A stretch of 64,000 bases of DNA, taken from the NCBI GenBank assembly GCA_013911165.1, contig JACETR010000004.1, forward strand, positions 1 to 64,000, written 5' to 3'. Source of the stretch: Planctomycetota bacterium (GTDB taxonomy: Bacteria; Planctomycetota; UBA8108; UBA1146). Of the stretch, positions 9,696-19,428 are shown piece by piece (within the stretch, counting starts at the first letter, position 1; each line of letters opens with the position of its first letter). The notes under the pieces were generated by a model. That model saw only the letters and a program-made list of their open reading frames with translations. It searched no databases and was not told where the DNA came from. The position numbers and the translations under genes are program-made.

Positions 9696-12600
9696 ATCAA
9701 AACATTCAAAACGGCTCGGGGAAGGCACTCTGGCGCAGTCTTGAGGACTACGCAGATACCCCCGAATTCCAGGAGTTGGTTCATAAGGAATTTCCCAATC
9801 ACGCTCCAGAGCTTTTTCACTCCACATCCCGTCGTCACTTCCTGAAAGTGATGGGGGCTTCCGTCGCATTGGCGGGAGGTCTTGCCGGTTGTCGCTGGCC
9901 GAAGGAAACCATCCTTCCCCACACCAGTCGACCGGAGGGAAGAATTCCGGGAGTGCCGGTGACTTATGCTTCCTGCTGGGAGCAGCAGGAGGTTGCCGAA
10001 GGGGTTCTTGTTACCAGCTTTGATGGTCGTCCGATTCGTGTTGACGGAAATGGTGATCATCCTTCTCACAGCGGTAGCGCCACTTCGCAAATGCAGGCGA
10101 GTGTCTTGAACCTTTACGATCCGGGGCGTAGTCACGCTCCGATGCGCAAGGTCAACGGAGAAGATCAGGAGTCCGATTGGGCCGAGGCCACTGCAGCCTT
10201 GCAGAGCATCAAGGGCGCGAGCAAGGTTTCAGTTCTTGCCGCTCCCAGCTCCAGTCTTCCTCTCGATGCAATGCGCAAGAAGTTCCAGCGCAACTTCAAG
10301 GAAAGTTCATGGCACGAGTGGGCGCCGCTGAATCGTGATTCAGAGCGTCTGGGTACTGCCATGTGTTTCGGTGCACCTGCCAGACCGGTTGCCGATCTTT
10401 CCAAGGCAAGAGTCCTGATTTGCTTCGACGCCGATCCATTGATGAACCACCCGGCAAGCCTTCATCACAGTGCTGGTTGGGCCTCGATGAGACAGTCCGC
10501 CGATGACGACGAAGCGGCTTTCAGCCGTGTCTATTCCATCGAGAGTTCCTACTCGGTAACCGGCGGAGCGGCCGACGTGCATATCACTGCACGTTCCGGA
10601 GAGATCTCTCGCATGGTGGCGCAGTTGGCAAAGGCTCTGAACGTCAACACGGACTGGTTGCCGGCAGATGTTGCGGAAGTGGTCGCCAACTCTGGCGATC
10701 CGGATTCCAGAATCCAGCAAATGGTGGCAGACCTGAAAGCTTACCCGGGGCAGTCACTCTTGATGGCCGGGGATCGTCAGGCTCCAGAAGTGCATGCTCT
10801 GGTGCATGCCATCAATGTGAATGCCATTGGCGCAGCGGGTTCCACCGTCTCCTACGCAGAAGTTCATTACCCCTCCCGTCCATCTCACATGAATGACCTG
10901 GAGGCCCTTGCAGCTCGGATCCAGAGTGGGCAGGTCGAGCACCTGATCATTATGGGCGCCAACCCCGTCTACGACGCTCCCGCCGTGGGAGGGCAAAGTT
11001 GGGGAGACCTGATCGGCAAGGTTGCTTCCACAGTTCACCTCGGTGATTACCGTGACGAAACTGGCAAGGCCTGTGCGTGGCACCTGAATGCTTCCCATTA
11101 CCTTGAGCAGTGGGGGGCGGCAAGAACGTGGGACGGCACGATCACTTTGGGGCAACCTCTGATCGAACCGATCTTCTCCGGCCGCAGTCCGATTGAACTG
11201 TTGAGCATCCTTCTCGACGACTCGCCGAGACCCGGATACGACATTACTCGTGAAGCTCTCGAAGGATTTGCTTCCAGTGATCTGGAAGAATCCTGGAGAG
11301 AGTGGCTTCACAACGGATTCATCGCCGGAACCTCCAACGCTGTTGGCAAGGCGCCGGCCGCTCTTCAGGGTGGCTGGGGTGCTGGCCTGAAGAGTGTCAT
11401 GGAGGCGCTTGACACCTGGCAGGATACCGTTGACGAGATCGTCTTCCTGCAAGACCACTCCCTTTACGACGGTCGTTATGCCAACAACGGTTGGCTGCAG
11501 GAGCTCCCGGATCCGATGACCAAGGTGACCTGGGACAACTGCGCCATCATTTCACCGGCGAAAGCAGTCAAGCTGGGAGTTAAAGACGGCGACATGTTGC
11601 TGCTCAAGGTCGAGGGACAAGAGTTGCAAATGCCGGCATTCGTTCTTCCCGGACAAAATGAGGGCACCATCGCCGTCAGTCTGGGTTATGGACGCCTGCT
11701 CTCCGAAAGAGCCGCCGGAAGACTCTCGCGAAAGCCTGCGATCTACCAGATTGCGGATGGAGTGGGTTTTGATACTTATGGCCTGCGCAATGCGGATGCG
11801 GTGCGCAATGGTTATGCTCCTTGCGCAGTGACCCGTGGTGAGGGTGAGTACGCACTGGCGACGACTCAGGATCACAATCCGATTCGCCCAGAAGCTTTCA
11901 TGGGTGACCTTCAAAGGGTTGCCGAAAAGCGTCGTGTGGGTGAGTTTGCCCGGACTGTCGATGTCGATTTTGCTCCGGATGCAAAAATGGTCGGCAAGGC
12001 GGTCAAGGACGCCGGTCCGCACCATCCTCCTCTGGAAAGTCTCTTTGGCGATCATGAATACAAATCGCACAAATGGGCGATGTCCATCGACCTCAACGTT
12101 TGCACCGGTTGCAGCGCATGCGTGATCGCCTGTCAGGCGGAGAACAATATTGCGGTGGTCGGTAAGGACGAAGTGGCGACCGGCCGTGAAATGCACTGGA
12201 TGCGGATCGATCGTTACTTCAGGGGTGAAGACGTCGAGAATCCAGAGATGGTTCACCAGCCGATGACTTGTAACCAGTGTGAAAATGCCCCTTGTGAACA
12301 AGTTTGCCCGGTGGCAGCTACGGTTCACAACGAAGAGGGCCTCAACGACATGGTCTACAACCGTTGCATCGGTACTCGCTACTGCAGCAACAACTGTCCT
12401 TACAAGGTCAGGCGCTTCAACTACTACAACAACACCGCAGATCCCAGCAAAACAGAGCAGATGGGATACAACCCGAATGTCACTGTTCGTGCCCGTGGTG
12501 TCATGGAGAAGTGCACCTACTGTGTGCAGCGAATCAACAAAGCGAAGATCGAGGCGCACAACGACCGCCGGGATCTGCGCGACGGTGATATCGTTCCGGC

Positions 12601-12781
12601 TTGTGCCCAGACCTGTCCGACCAGTGCGATCACTTTCGGAGACCTTTCCGATCCGGACAGCCGTGTCACCGAAACGCAAAAATCGAAGCGTTCTTACAAG
12701 ATGCTGGCGGAACTGAATGTCCGACCGCGGACCAGTTACCTGGCACAGTTGAAGAACCCCGTTGACAAGCAGGAGGGCTGA
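9683..12781 (+). CDS. actB: Alternative complex III iron-sulfur/molybdopterin-oxidoreductase-like subunit
   Basis: Tat-like signal SRRHFLKVMGASVALAGG; C-terminal ferredoxin cysteine motifs CTGCSACVIAC, CNQCENAPCEQVCP, CSNNCPYK, CTYCVQRI. Confidence 0.95.
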   Translation: MSSINQNIQNGSGKALWRSLEDYADTPEFQELVHKEFPNHAPELFHSTSRRHFLKVMGASVALAGGLAGCRWPKETILPHTSRPEGRIPGVPVTYASCWEQQEVAEGVLVTSFDGRPIRVDGNGDHPSHSGSATSQMQASVLNLYDPGRSHAPMRKVNGEDQESDWAEATAALQSIKGASKVSVLAAPSSSLPLDAMRKKFQRNFKESSWHEWAPLNRDSERLGTAMCFGAPARPVADLSKARVLICFDADPLMNHPASLHHSAGWASMRQSADDDEAAFSRVYSIESSYSVTGGAADVHITARSGEISRMVAQLAKALNVNTDWLPADVAEVVANSGDPDSRIQQMVADLKAYPGQSLLMAGDRQAPEVHALVHAINVNAIGAAGSTVSYAEVHYPSRPSHMNDLEALAARIQSGQVEHLIIMGANPVYDAPAVGGQSWGDLIGKVASTVHLGDYRDETGKACAWHLNASHYLEQWGAARTWDGTITLGQPLIEPIFSGRSPIELLSILLDDSPRPGYDITREALEGFASSDLEESWREWLHNGFIAGTSNAVGKAPAALQGGWGAGLKSVMEALDTWQDTVDEIVFLQDHSLYDGRYANNGWLQELPDPMTKVTWDNCAIISPAKAVKLGVKDGDMLLLKVEGQELQMPAFVLPGQNEGTIAVSLGYGRLLSERAAGRLSRKPAIYQIADGVGFDTYGLRNADAVRNGYAPCAVTRGEGEYALATTQDHNPIRPEAFMGDLQRVAEKRRVGEFARTVDVDFAPDAKMVGKAVKDAGPHHPPLESLFGDHEYKSHKWAMSIDLNVCTGCSACVIACQAENNIAVVGKDEVATGREMHWMRIDRYFRGEDVENPEMVHQPMTCNQCENAPCEQVCPVAATVHNEEGLNDMVYNRCIGTRYCSNNCPYKVRRFNYYNNTADPSKTEQMGYNPNVTVRARGVMEKCTYCVQRINKAKIEAHNDRRDLRDGDIVPACAQTCPTSAITFGDLSDPDSRVTETQKSKRSYKMLAELNVRPRTSYLAQLKNPVDKQEG

Positions 12782-12784
12782 TCG

Positions 12785-14281
12785 ATGAAGCATCTTCTCG
12801 AAAAAATCCCCTTCGTGAAACCCGAGATTCTCGGCAATGCTGAAAGTCGGGAGATCGACAACACCGCATACTCTCCTTCCGAGAGACAGCCGTGGATCAC
12901 GGGGGACAACACCAACACGACGATCACGGATCGTGTGTGTGGCATCCTTGAGGAGAAGCCCACCTTTGGCTGGGTGATGTTCTTCCTTCTCTCCCTTTCG
13001 GTCCTCGGACTGCTGGGAGTGTTTGTTCCTTTCCTCATCTTTTGGGGAGTTGGGGTATGGGGGGTCAACAACCCGGTGGGTTGGGGATACGCCATCGTCA
13101 ACTTCGTCTTCTGGGTGGGTATCGGCCACGCCGGAACGCTGATCTCGGCGATCCTTTTCCTCTTTCGCCAAAAATGGAGAACCTCCATTAACCGTGCGGC
13201 AGAAGCGATGACGATTTTTGCCGTCATGTGTGCAGGCCTCTTCCCCGGTATTCACGTCGGGCGAGCCTGGTTTGCCTACTGGATGTTCCCATTGCCGAAC
13301 CAGATGGAGCTGTGGCCAAACTTCCGCAGTCCGCTTCTTTGGGACGTCTTCGCGGTGGGAACCTACTTCACGGTTTCCCTGCTTTTCTGGTACATGGGAA
13401 TGGTGCCTGATCTGGCAACAGTGAGGGATCGTGCCAAAAATGGCATCCGCAAACTCGCGTATGGGGCACTTTCACTGGGTTGGACCGGTTCCAACCGCCA
13501 GTGGCATGTTTATGAGCGTTCCTACCTATTGCTGGCGTCATTGGCGACTCCGCTGGTGCTTTCGGTGCACTCGGTCGTGTCCTTTGACTTCGCGGTTTCC
13601 CAGGTGGCCGGATGGCACACGACGATCTTCCCGCCGTACTTCGTTGCCGGGGCGATCTTCAGTGGTTTCGCCATGGTGGTGACACTGCTGGTTCCGGCAC
13701 GACAGTTGTTCGGGCTCAAGGAAATCATCACCCTTCGCCACCTCGAGAACATGAACAAGATCATCATGCTGACTGGCATGCTCGTGGGATACGCCTATGC
13801 CCAGGAGTTCTTCATCGCCTGGTACGGCGGTGTGAAGGTCGAAAAGTTCGCCTTCATGAACCGTGCCTTTGGTCAGTATGCATGGGCTTATTGGATCATG
13901 GTGAGCTGCAACGTGATTTCACCGCAGATCTTCTGGTTCAAGAAAGCCAGAACCAACCTTTGGATCATGTTTATCGTCAGTATTTTCGTCAACATCGGTA
14001 TGTGGTTTGAAAGATTCGTGATTACCGTCACCAGTCTTGCAAACGACTACACCCCGGCGGCGTGGGATTACTACTCTCCCAAATTGGCGGACGTTGGAAT
14101 CATGATCGGGGCGTTTGGCCTCTTCTTTACCCTGTTTGCTCTTTTCTGTCGTTTCCTTCCCTTCATCGCCATGAGCGAGGTCAAGGGAGTCATGGCGGAT
14201 CAGGCTCATGCGGTCGCAGAACCCAAGCCAGCCGAGGACGAGGGAGCAGATCCTGCTCCTTCTCCGGCGGCAGGATCCTAG
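12785..14281 (+). CDS. actC: Alternative complex III NrfD-like membrane subunit
   Basis: Multi-TM NrfD family; [20 protein letters not shown]-like region ([26 protein letters not shown]), order in act cluster. Confidence 0.93.
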   Translation: MKHLLEKIPFVKPEILGNAESREIDNTAYSPSERQPWITGDNTNTTITDRVCGILEEKPTFGWVMFFLLSLSVLGLLGVFVPFLIFWGVGVWGVNNPVGWGYAIVNFVFWVGIGHAGTLISAILFLFRQKWRTSINRAAEAMTIFAVMCAGLFPGIHVGRAWFAYWMFPLPNQMELWPNFRSPLLWDVFAVGTYFTVSLLFWYMGMVPDLATVRDRAKNGIRKLAYGALSLGWTGSNRQWHVYERSYLLLASLATPLVLSVHSVVSFDFAVSQVAGWHTTIFPPYFVAGAIFSGFAMVVTLLVPARQLFGLKEIITLRHLENMNKIIMLTGMLVGYAYAQEFFIAWYGGVKVEKFAFMNRAFGQYAWAYWIMVSCNVISPQIFWFKKARTNLWIMFIVSIFVNIGMWFERFVITVTSLANDYTPAAWDYYSPKLADVGIMIGAFGLFFTLFALFCRFLPFIAMSEVKGVMADQAHAVAEPKPAEDEGADPAPSPAAGS

Positions 14282-14287
14282 GAGGCG

Positions 14288-14881
14288 ATGATGAGTGATT
14301 CAAACCACACTGAATCGGAATACGAGACCATCACCGCTGAGGGATCTGAGAACCCTCAACCGGTTTTGCTTCTTGCTGAATTTGAGACTGCAGACGAGTT
14401 GATGTCTGCTGCTGAAAAGGTGCGCGACGAAGGCTTCAAGCGTTGGGATTGTCACACGCCCTATCCGATTCATGGACTGGATGGTGCCATGGGAATCCGA
14501 CCGACGATTTTGCCCTGGCTGGTTCTGGGTGGAGGCATGACCGGATTCATCGGCGGCCTCGTCATGCAGGGCTGGATGAACGGCGTCGATTACAAGTTCC
14601 TGATCAGTGGCAAACCCTTCTTTAGTGTTCCGGCCAGTATTCCAGTGGCCTTTGAGTTGACGATTCTTCTGAGTGCCTTCGGTGCCTTCGGGGGCATGCT
14701 GGCCCTCAATGGATTGCCGAAGATGTTCAATCCACTTTTCAGAAGTGATCGATTCCGCCGAGCGACTGCCGACCGATTCTTCATCAGTATCGAGGCTCGT
14801 GATCGCCGTTTTGATGCACCTGCGAACGCCCGATTCCTCAGGGACATCGGTGCCAACGCCATCGAAGTGATCGAGGAGTAG
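14288..14881 (+). CDS. actD: Alternative complex III subunit ActD (DUF3341)
   Basis: LLAEFETADELMSAAEKVRDEGFKRWDCHTPYPIHGLDGAMGI; two TM; order in cluster. Confidence 0.93.
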   Translation: MMSDSNHTESEYETITAEGSENPQPVLLLAEFETADELMSAAEKVRDEGFKRWDCHTPYPIHGLDGAMGIRPTILPWLVLGGGMTGFIGGLVMQGWMNGVDYKFLISGKPFFSVPASIPVAFELTILLSAFGAFGGMLALNGLPKMFNPLFRSDRFRRATADRFFISIEARDRRFDAPANARFLRDIGANAIEVIEE

Positions 14882-14885
14882 CCAA

Positions 14886-15638
14886 ATGACTCTTCCAAAC
14901 AAAGATACTCATGTACCGGGTTGGATCATTGGATCGATCATTCTGATCAATATGTTCCTGTTGATTCCGCCTGTTCTCGTGGCGAAGGCTCGTTTCAGTA
15001 CATCGCGTTCCCCACGGATCCATGTCTTCTACGACATGGACAACCAGCTGAAGTTCAAGGCCCAGTCTGCCAATGATCTTTTCCGCGATGGTCGCGCTGC
15101 TCGCTTGCCAGTTCCCGGAACGGTGGCGAGGGGCGAACTGAACAAGGACTCGCATTACCACTGGGGGACGGTCGATGGCGAGTGGGCCAACAGTTTCCCT
15201 CCGCAGGTGGATGTGAATGCGGCACTCCTCGCAAGAGGTGAGGCCCGTTACGGAATCTACTGTGCTCCCTGTCATGGGATCTCCGGTCATGGAGACGGAA
15301 TGGTCGCGCGCAGAACAGCGGTTTCCGATTACGGAGCGTGGACAGTGACCGACCTCTCGTCAGAGAAAGGGCTGGCCCACCCGATTGGTGAGCTCTTCAA
15401 CATCATTGGCTACGGCATCAATACCATGCCGGGCTACAAATCGCAGATCCCGGTGGAGGATCGTTGGGCCATCGTGGCTCATGTGAAGGCGATCCAGTTT
15501 AGCCAGTCGGTTGACGTTGCAGAGATTCCTGCGAATGAGCAGCAACGACTGGAAGCGATGGAGAAGCCTGCAGGCAGTGACGAATCCGGCTCCGATCCCC
15601 AACAGGGGAGTGGAACCCAGCCCAGGCAGGGGAGGTGA
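14886..15638 (+). CDS. actE: Alternative complex III monoheme cytochrome c subunit
   Basis: YCAPCHGISGHGDGMVARR CxxCH motif; N-terminal TM; order in cluster. Confidence 0.92.
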   Translation: MTLPNKDTHVPGWIIGSIILINMFLLIPPVLVAKARFSTSRSPRIHVFYDMDNQLKFKAQSANDLFRDGRAARLPVPGTVARGELNKDSHYHWGTVDGEWANSFPPQVDVNAALLARGEARYGIYCAPCHGISGHGDGMVARRTAVSDYGAWTVTDLSSEKGLAHPIGELFNIIGYGINTMPGYKSQIPVEDRWAIVAHVKAIQFSQSVDVAEIPANEQQRLEAMEKPAGSDESGSDPQQGSGTQPRQGR

Positions 15639-16966
15639 GCGAGATGGGACACAAGCACACCATTGATCTCAGTACTGAAAATCGCAGCCTGGGTGGTCTT
15701 TCGGGACAACTGATCGGCTTCGGTGCAGTACTCGCAGTGATTGGTCTGGTCGGCACCCTGCTGATGGGCAATCTCGAAGGAGCTTTCGACCATCATGCGG
15801 ATGATCACTCTGCAGCTGGTCACTCTGCTACTGGGCATGCTGGCGATGATCACGCTGGCGGGCACCACGAAGTTCATGGTTACAACTCCACATGGTCGAT
15901 CTGGCATCCTTATCTGGTTGCCGCGACTTGGCTCTTGGCTATTTGTCTGGGTGCGATCTTCTTTGTCTTGATCCACCACGCGACGATGGCGGCATGGAGT
16001 ACCGTGGTTCGCAGAATCGCCGAGGCGGTTTCACGCAACTTCATCCTTTTGGCCTTGCTGTTTGTGCCGCTGGTTTTGCCTTCGCAGATGGACAAGTTGT
16101 ACAAGTGGATCCATCCCGATCCCGGTGACAGCATCATCGCCGTCAAGGCTGCTTATCTGGATTACGATTTCTTTCTGATTCGTATGGCGGTCTATTTCCT
16201 GATCTGGATCGGTCTCTCGTGGTGGTACCACAAGAACTCGGTTCAGCAGGACCATGACGGTGACCTCAAGCGCACTAGCCGCATGGCACACTTCAGCCCG
16301 ATGGGGCTGATCCTGTTTGCCCTGAGCATTACCTTCGCGGCATACGACATGCTCATGAGTCTGGACGCTCACTGGTTCAGTACCATTTTTGGAATCTACC
16401 TTTTCGGAGGCAGCGTGTTGTCCTTCCATGCGTTCTTGGCATTGGTTGTGATTTGGCTGCAGGCGAATGGAAGATTGACGAGAGCCGTCAGCGATGAGCA
16501 CATGCAGGATATCGGCAAGATGATGTTCGCCTTCACAGTTTTCTGGGCCTACATCGCATTCAGCCAGTACATGCTTTACTGGTACGCCAACATTCCGGAG
16601 GAGACCGCCTGGTTCCTTCGCCGTCAGGAGAACTTCATCTGGGGTTCCTGGGGCTGGTTGTTGATCATCGGTCGTTTCTTCGTGCCCTTCCTCTTCATCA
16701 TGTCGAAGCACATCAAGAGAAATCGTGCGACCCTTGCCTTGGCAGCGATCTGGATGCTCATCATGCAGTGGGCGGACATGTACTACTTGGTCATGCCTCA
16801 AATCGACGGTGGAGAAAAGTTCCCGTTCACACTTCTGGACGTGACGATTCCCGTCGGATTCCTCGGATTGTTCCTGATCGGATTGGCTCTGTCCTTGAGA
16901 GGGCATTCGCTGATCGCCGAAAAGGACCCAAGAATGCCGGAATCCCTGGCATTCGAGAATGCCTAG
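15635..16966 (+). CDS. actF: Alternative complex III membrane subunit ActF
   Basis: Multi-TM, quinol:cytochrome c oxidoreductase-like; His-rich segment after TM1; GTG start overlaps actE. Confidence 0.9.
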   Translation: MSEMGHKHTIDLSTENRSLGGLSGQLIGFGAVLAVIGLVGTLLMGNLEGAFDHHADDHSAAGHSATGHAGDDHAGGHHEVHGYNSTWSIWHPYLVAATWLLAICLGAIFFVLIHHATMAAWSTVVRRIAEAVSRNFILLALLFVPLVLPSQMDKLYKWIHPDPGDSIIAVKAAYLDYDFFLIRMAVYFLIWIGLSWWYHKNSVQQDHDGDLKRTSRMAHFSPMGLILFALSITFAAYDMLMSLDAHWFSTIFGIYLFGGSVLSFHAFLALVVIWLQANGRLTRAVSDEHMQDIGKMMFAFTVFWAYIAFSQYMLYWYANIPEETAWFLRRQENFIWGSWGWLLIIGRFFVPFLFIMSKHIKRNRATLALAAIWMLIMQWADMYYLVMPQIDGGEKFPFTLLDVTIPVGFLGLFLIGLALSLRGHSLIAEKDPRMPESLAFENA

Positions 16967-16979
16967 AAGGGAGTTCCCA

Positions 16980-17315
16980 ATGAGTGATTCACAAAATCAA
17001 AAAGCGGAACTTGAAAACCTCGAAGGGGCAGGGGATGACCCCAGTGCAATTCCCACCTGGTACGGAGGAATTGTCTTCACGATTCTCTTTGTGGTTTCCG
17101 CCTACTTGCTGGTTTTCCTCACAGGGATCGAGGAAGAGTCGGTGATTGAAGAGAGAAATCGCTACAAGAGTCGGGAATTGGAAGAGGTTCAAGGTATCCA
17201 AACCTCCCAATTAAACGGCTACACCTGGACCGATCGTGACAACAATCGGGTCTCAGTTCCCCTTGATCAGGGTAAAAATGAAGTATTGAGACGTTACGGG
17301 AAACAGGGGAACTGA
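16980..17315 (+). CDS. Small single-TM protein of the ACIII/cox cluster (possibly ActG-like)
   Basis: 111 aa; WYGGIVFTILFVVSAYLLVFL TM; C-terminal LNGYTWTDRDNNRVSVPLDQG resembles small proteins that sit before SCO genes in such clusters. Confidence 0.7.
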   Translation: MSDSQNQKAELENLEGAGDDPSAIPTWYGGIVFTILFVVSAYLLVFLTGIEEESVIEERNRYKSRELEEVQGIQTSQLNGYTWTDRDNNRVSVPLDQGKNEVLRRYGKQGN

Positions 17316-17320
17316 CGCGA

Positions 17321-18328
17321 ATGGAATCGATGATCCTCAGTCCACGATCAGAAAAGGCTGACAAGCTTCAGGGCCCGCTCTCACGAGTGAGCCTGCAGCG
17401 TGTCTTGATGACTTGTGTTCTGTCATGGGGAATCTTGCTGACGTCAGTCTTTCTTCTTGCGGTACCTCTGCTTGCTCAATCGCCGGCAGTGGGTCCGGGC
17501 CAGCTCAACAAGCAGGAACACGATCCTGTTCTGAAGTCTATCGATGGAATCACCATTCATGATCGCCTTGGAAATTCTGTTCCGCTGGCAGGGAAGATTC
17601 GTCGTTCGGATGGAGAGTGGGTCAGTCTGGAGTCGATCCTCGATTCCGGATTGCCGGTGATCTTCAATCCGATCTATTTCAGCTGCCCCATGCTTTGCAA
17701 CATGGTTGTTGAGAATCTCCTCAAGTCGATGGCGGAGTGTGATTTGGTATTGGGTCAGGATTATGAAATCGTGACTATGAGTATCGACCCCAGAGACAAA
17801 CCGCTCGATGCACGCAACAGAAAGCGCGCATTGTTGGAAGTGTTTCTTGAGGAAGCACAGTTGACGGGAGTTTCCACTGAGACCGCTGAGAAGGGTTGGC
17901 ACTTTCTCACTGGTGAAGAGGAAAACCTTCGTCCCATCGCTGACAGCGTGGGATTTGATTACGAGTGGAATACCTACAATCAGGAGTACGCTCACGGTGC
18001 AGGGGCTTTCATTCTCTCACCGGAAGGTGTTCTGACGCGAACGCTGCAGGGGATTGAGTTTGATCCGCAAACGCTGCGTCTCGCACTGGTTGAAGCCTCC
18101 GACGGTAAAGTCGGATCCTGGGCTGATCAGATGATTTTGACCTGTTTTGTTTACGATCCTGAAAAGGCCCGGTACGGACCGGAGGCACTTTTGGTGATGA
18201 GACTTGGTGGTCTCGTCACGGTCTTGGGATTGGGGGGCTTCTTATTGGTTCTCCGTCGAAGAGATCGATTGAATTCCGTTTCTGAAAATGACGACTCCAT
18301 GGACTCTCAGAGAGAGCAGGAAAAATGA
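17321..18328 (+). CDS. SCO1/SenC family cytochrome oxidase copper chaperone
   Basis: PIYFSCPMLCNMVVENL (CxxxC copper motif), IVTMSIDPRDKP, C-terminal TM. Confidence 0.9.
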   Translation: MESMILSPRSEKADKLQGPLSRVSLQRVLMTCVLSWGILLTSVFLLAVPLLAQSPAVGPGQLNKQEHDPVLKSIDGITIHDRLGNSVPLAGKIRRSDGEWVSLESILDSGLPVIFNPIYFSCPMLCNMVVENLLKSMAECDLVLGQDYEIVTMSIDPRDKPLDARNRKRALLEVFLEEAQLTGVSTETAEKGWHFLTGEEENLRPIADSVGFDYEWNTYNQEYAHGAGAFILSPEGVLTRTLQGIEFDPQTLRLALVEASDGKVGSWADQMILTCFVYDPEKARYGPEALLVMRLGGLVTVLGLGGFLLVLRRRDRLNSVSENDDSMDSQREQEK

Positions 18329-19416
18329 TGCACTTTTTTAACCCGCTTCTTTCGCATTGGGCGACTCAGACCGGCCCCAGTTTCTGGCTGCCGGCACCTG
18401 TTTCCAACTTTGCGGATACCGTCGACGGAGACTTTTACTTCGTTTACTGGGTTTCCATTTTCTTCCTGGTTTTGATCACTGCACTGTTGGTGGTCTTCAT
18501 GATGAAATTCAAGGCTCCGGAGGGGCAGAAAGCCACCAGCCAAAATGATCACAACCTGATCCTTGAGGTGGCCTGGACTGGTATCCCCGTGATCCTGTCC
18601 TTCATGATGTTCTGGTACGGATACAAGGGTTATGTGGCAATGGCCACAGCTCCTTCCAATGCCATGACCGTCACTGCCGAAGCTTCCCGTTGGCTGTGGA
18701 ATTTTACCTATCCGACCAACGGTGCGGTGGTTCCCGGCGCTTCCGAGGATTTCAATGAGATCCGCATGGGAGTCCGGGATGGATCCCTGACTCCGGAAGC
18801 CGCAGCTGAGAGAGAAGCCAAGGTTCTCGAGAAAGCCGGATTGCATGTTCCCGTGAACACTCCGGTGAGGATCAAGGTCATGGCCTCAGATGTGTTGCAC
18901 TCCCTTTTCATTCCCGCTTTCCGGGTCAAGAAGGACTGTGTGCCAGGCCGTATCGGTGAACTCTGGTTTGAGGCGACGGAGCCCGGAGTATACGACCTGC
19001 TCTGTACCGAGTACTGCGGACAGGGCCACTCCCTGATGCACAGCAAAGTGGTGGTTCACGAGAGCCAGGAAAGTTTCGAGAAGTGGCTCGAAGTGGCGGC
19101 TTCCTACGATGAGACCCTGCCCTTTGAGCAGTTGGGGGAGATCGTCTGGAAACGCAAGGGCTGTGTTTCCTGTCACAGCCTGGATGGTTCCAACAAGGTG
19201 GGACCGACTTGGCAGGGAGCATTTGGATCCCTGCGTCAATACACCGAGAACGGTGTCGCCGGATCGACGACCGTAGACGAAGCCTACATCGAAGAATCGA
19301 TCCGATACCCGATGAAAAAGATTGCCGATGGTTACCCCGGTCAGATGCCGGTGGTGAAGTTGACTGACAAGGAGATCCTCTGGGTCACCGAGTTCATCAA
19401 GAGCCTTGGCAAGTAA
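18325..19416 (+). CDS. coxB: Cytochrome c oxidase subunit II with fused cytochrome c domain (caa3 type)
   Basis: CuA site CTEYCGQGHSLMHSKV; C-terminal CVSCH; DVLHSLFIPAFRVKKDCVPGR. Confidence 0.95.
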   Translation: MMHFFNPLLSHWATQTGPSFWLPAPVSNFADTVDGDFYFVYWVSIFFLVLITALLVVFMMKFKAPEGQKATSQNDHNLILEVAWTGIPVILSFMMFWYGYKGYVAMATAPSNAMTVTAEASRWLWNFTYPTNGAVVPGASEDFNEIRMGVRDGSLTPEAAAEREAKVLEKAGLHVPVNTPVRIKVMASDVLHSLFIPAFRVKKDCVPGRIGELWFEATEPGVYDLLCTEYCGQGHSLMHSKVVVHESQESFEKWLEVAASYDETLPFEQLGEIVWKRKGCVSCHSLDGSNKVGPTWQGAFGSLRQYTENGVAGSTTVDEAYIEESIRYPMKKIADGYPGQMPVVKLTDKEILWVTEFIKSLGK

Positions 19417-19428
19417 GGAGCAGAGAAT

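Noticed and set aside
11552-13255. 567-aa ORF antisense to actB/actC
   Set aside because: Lies opposite two well-supported act genes; composition (His/Arg/Val-rich, no family motifs) is typical of shadow ORFs in GC-rich coding DNA.
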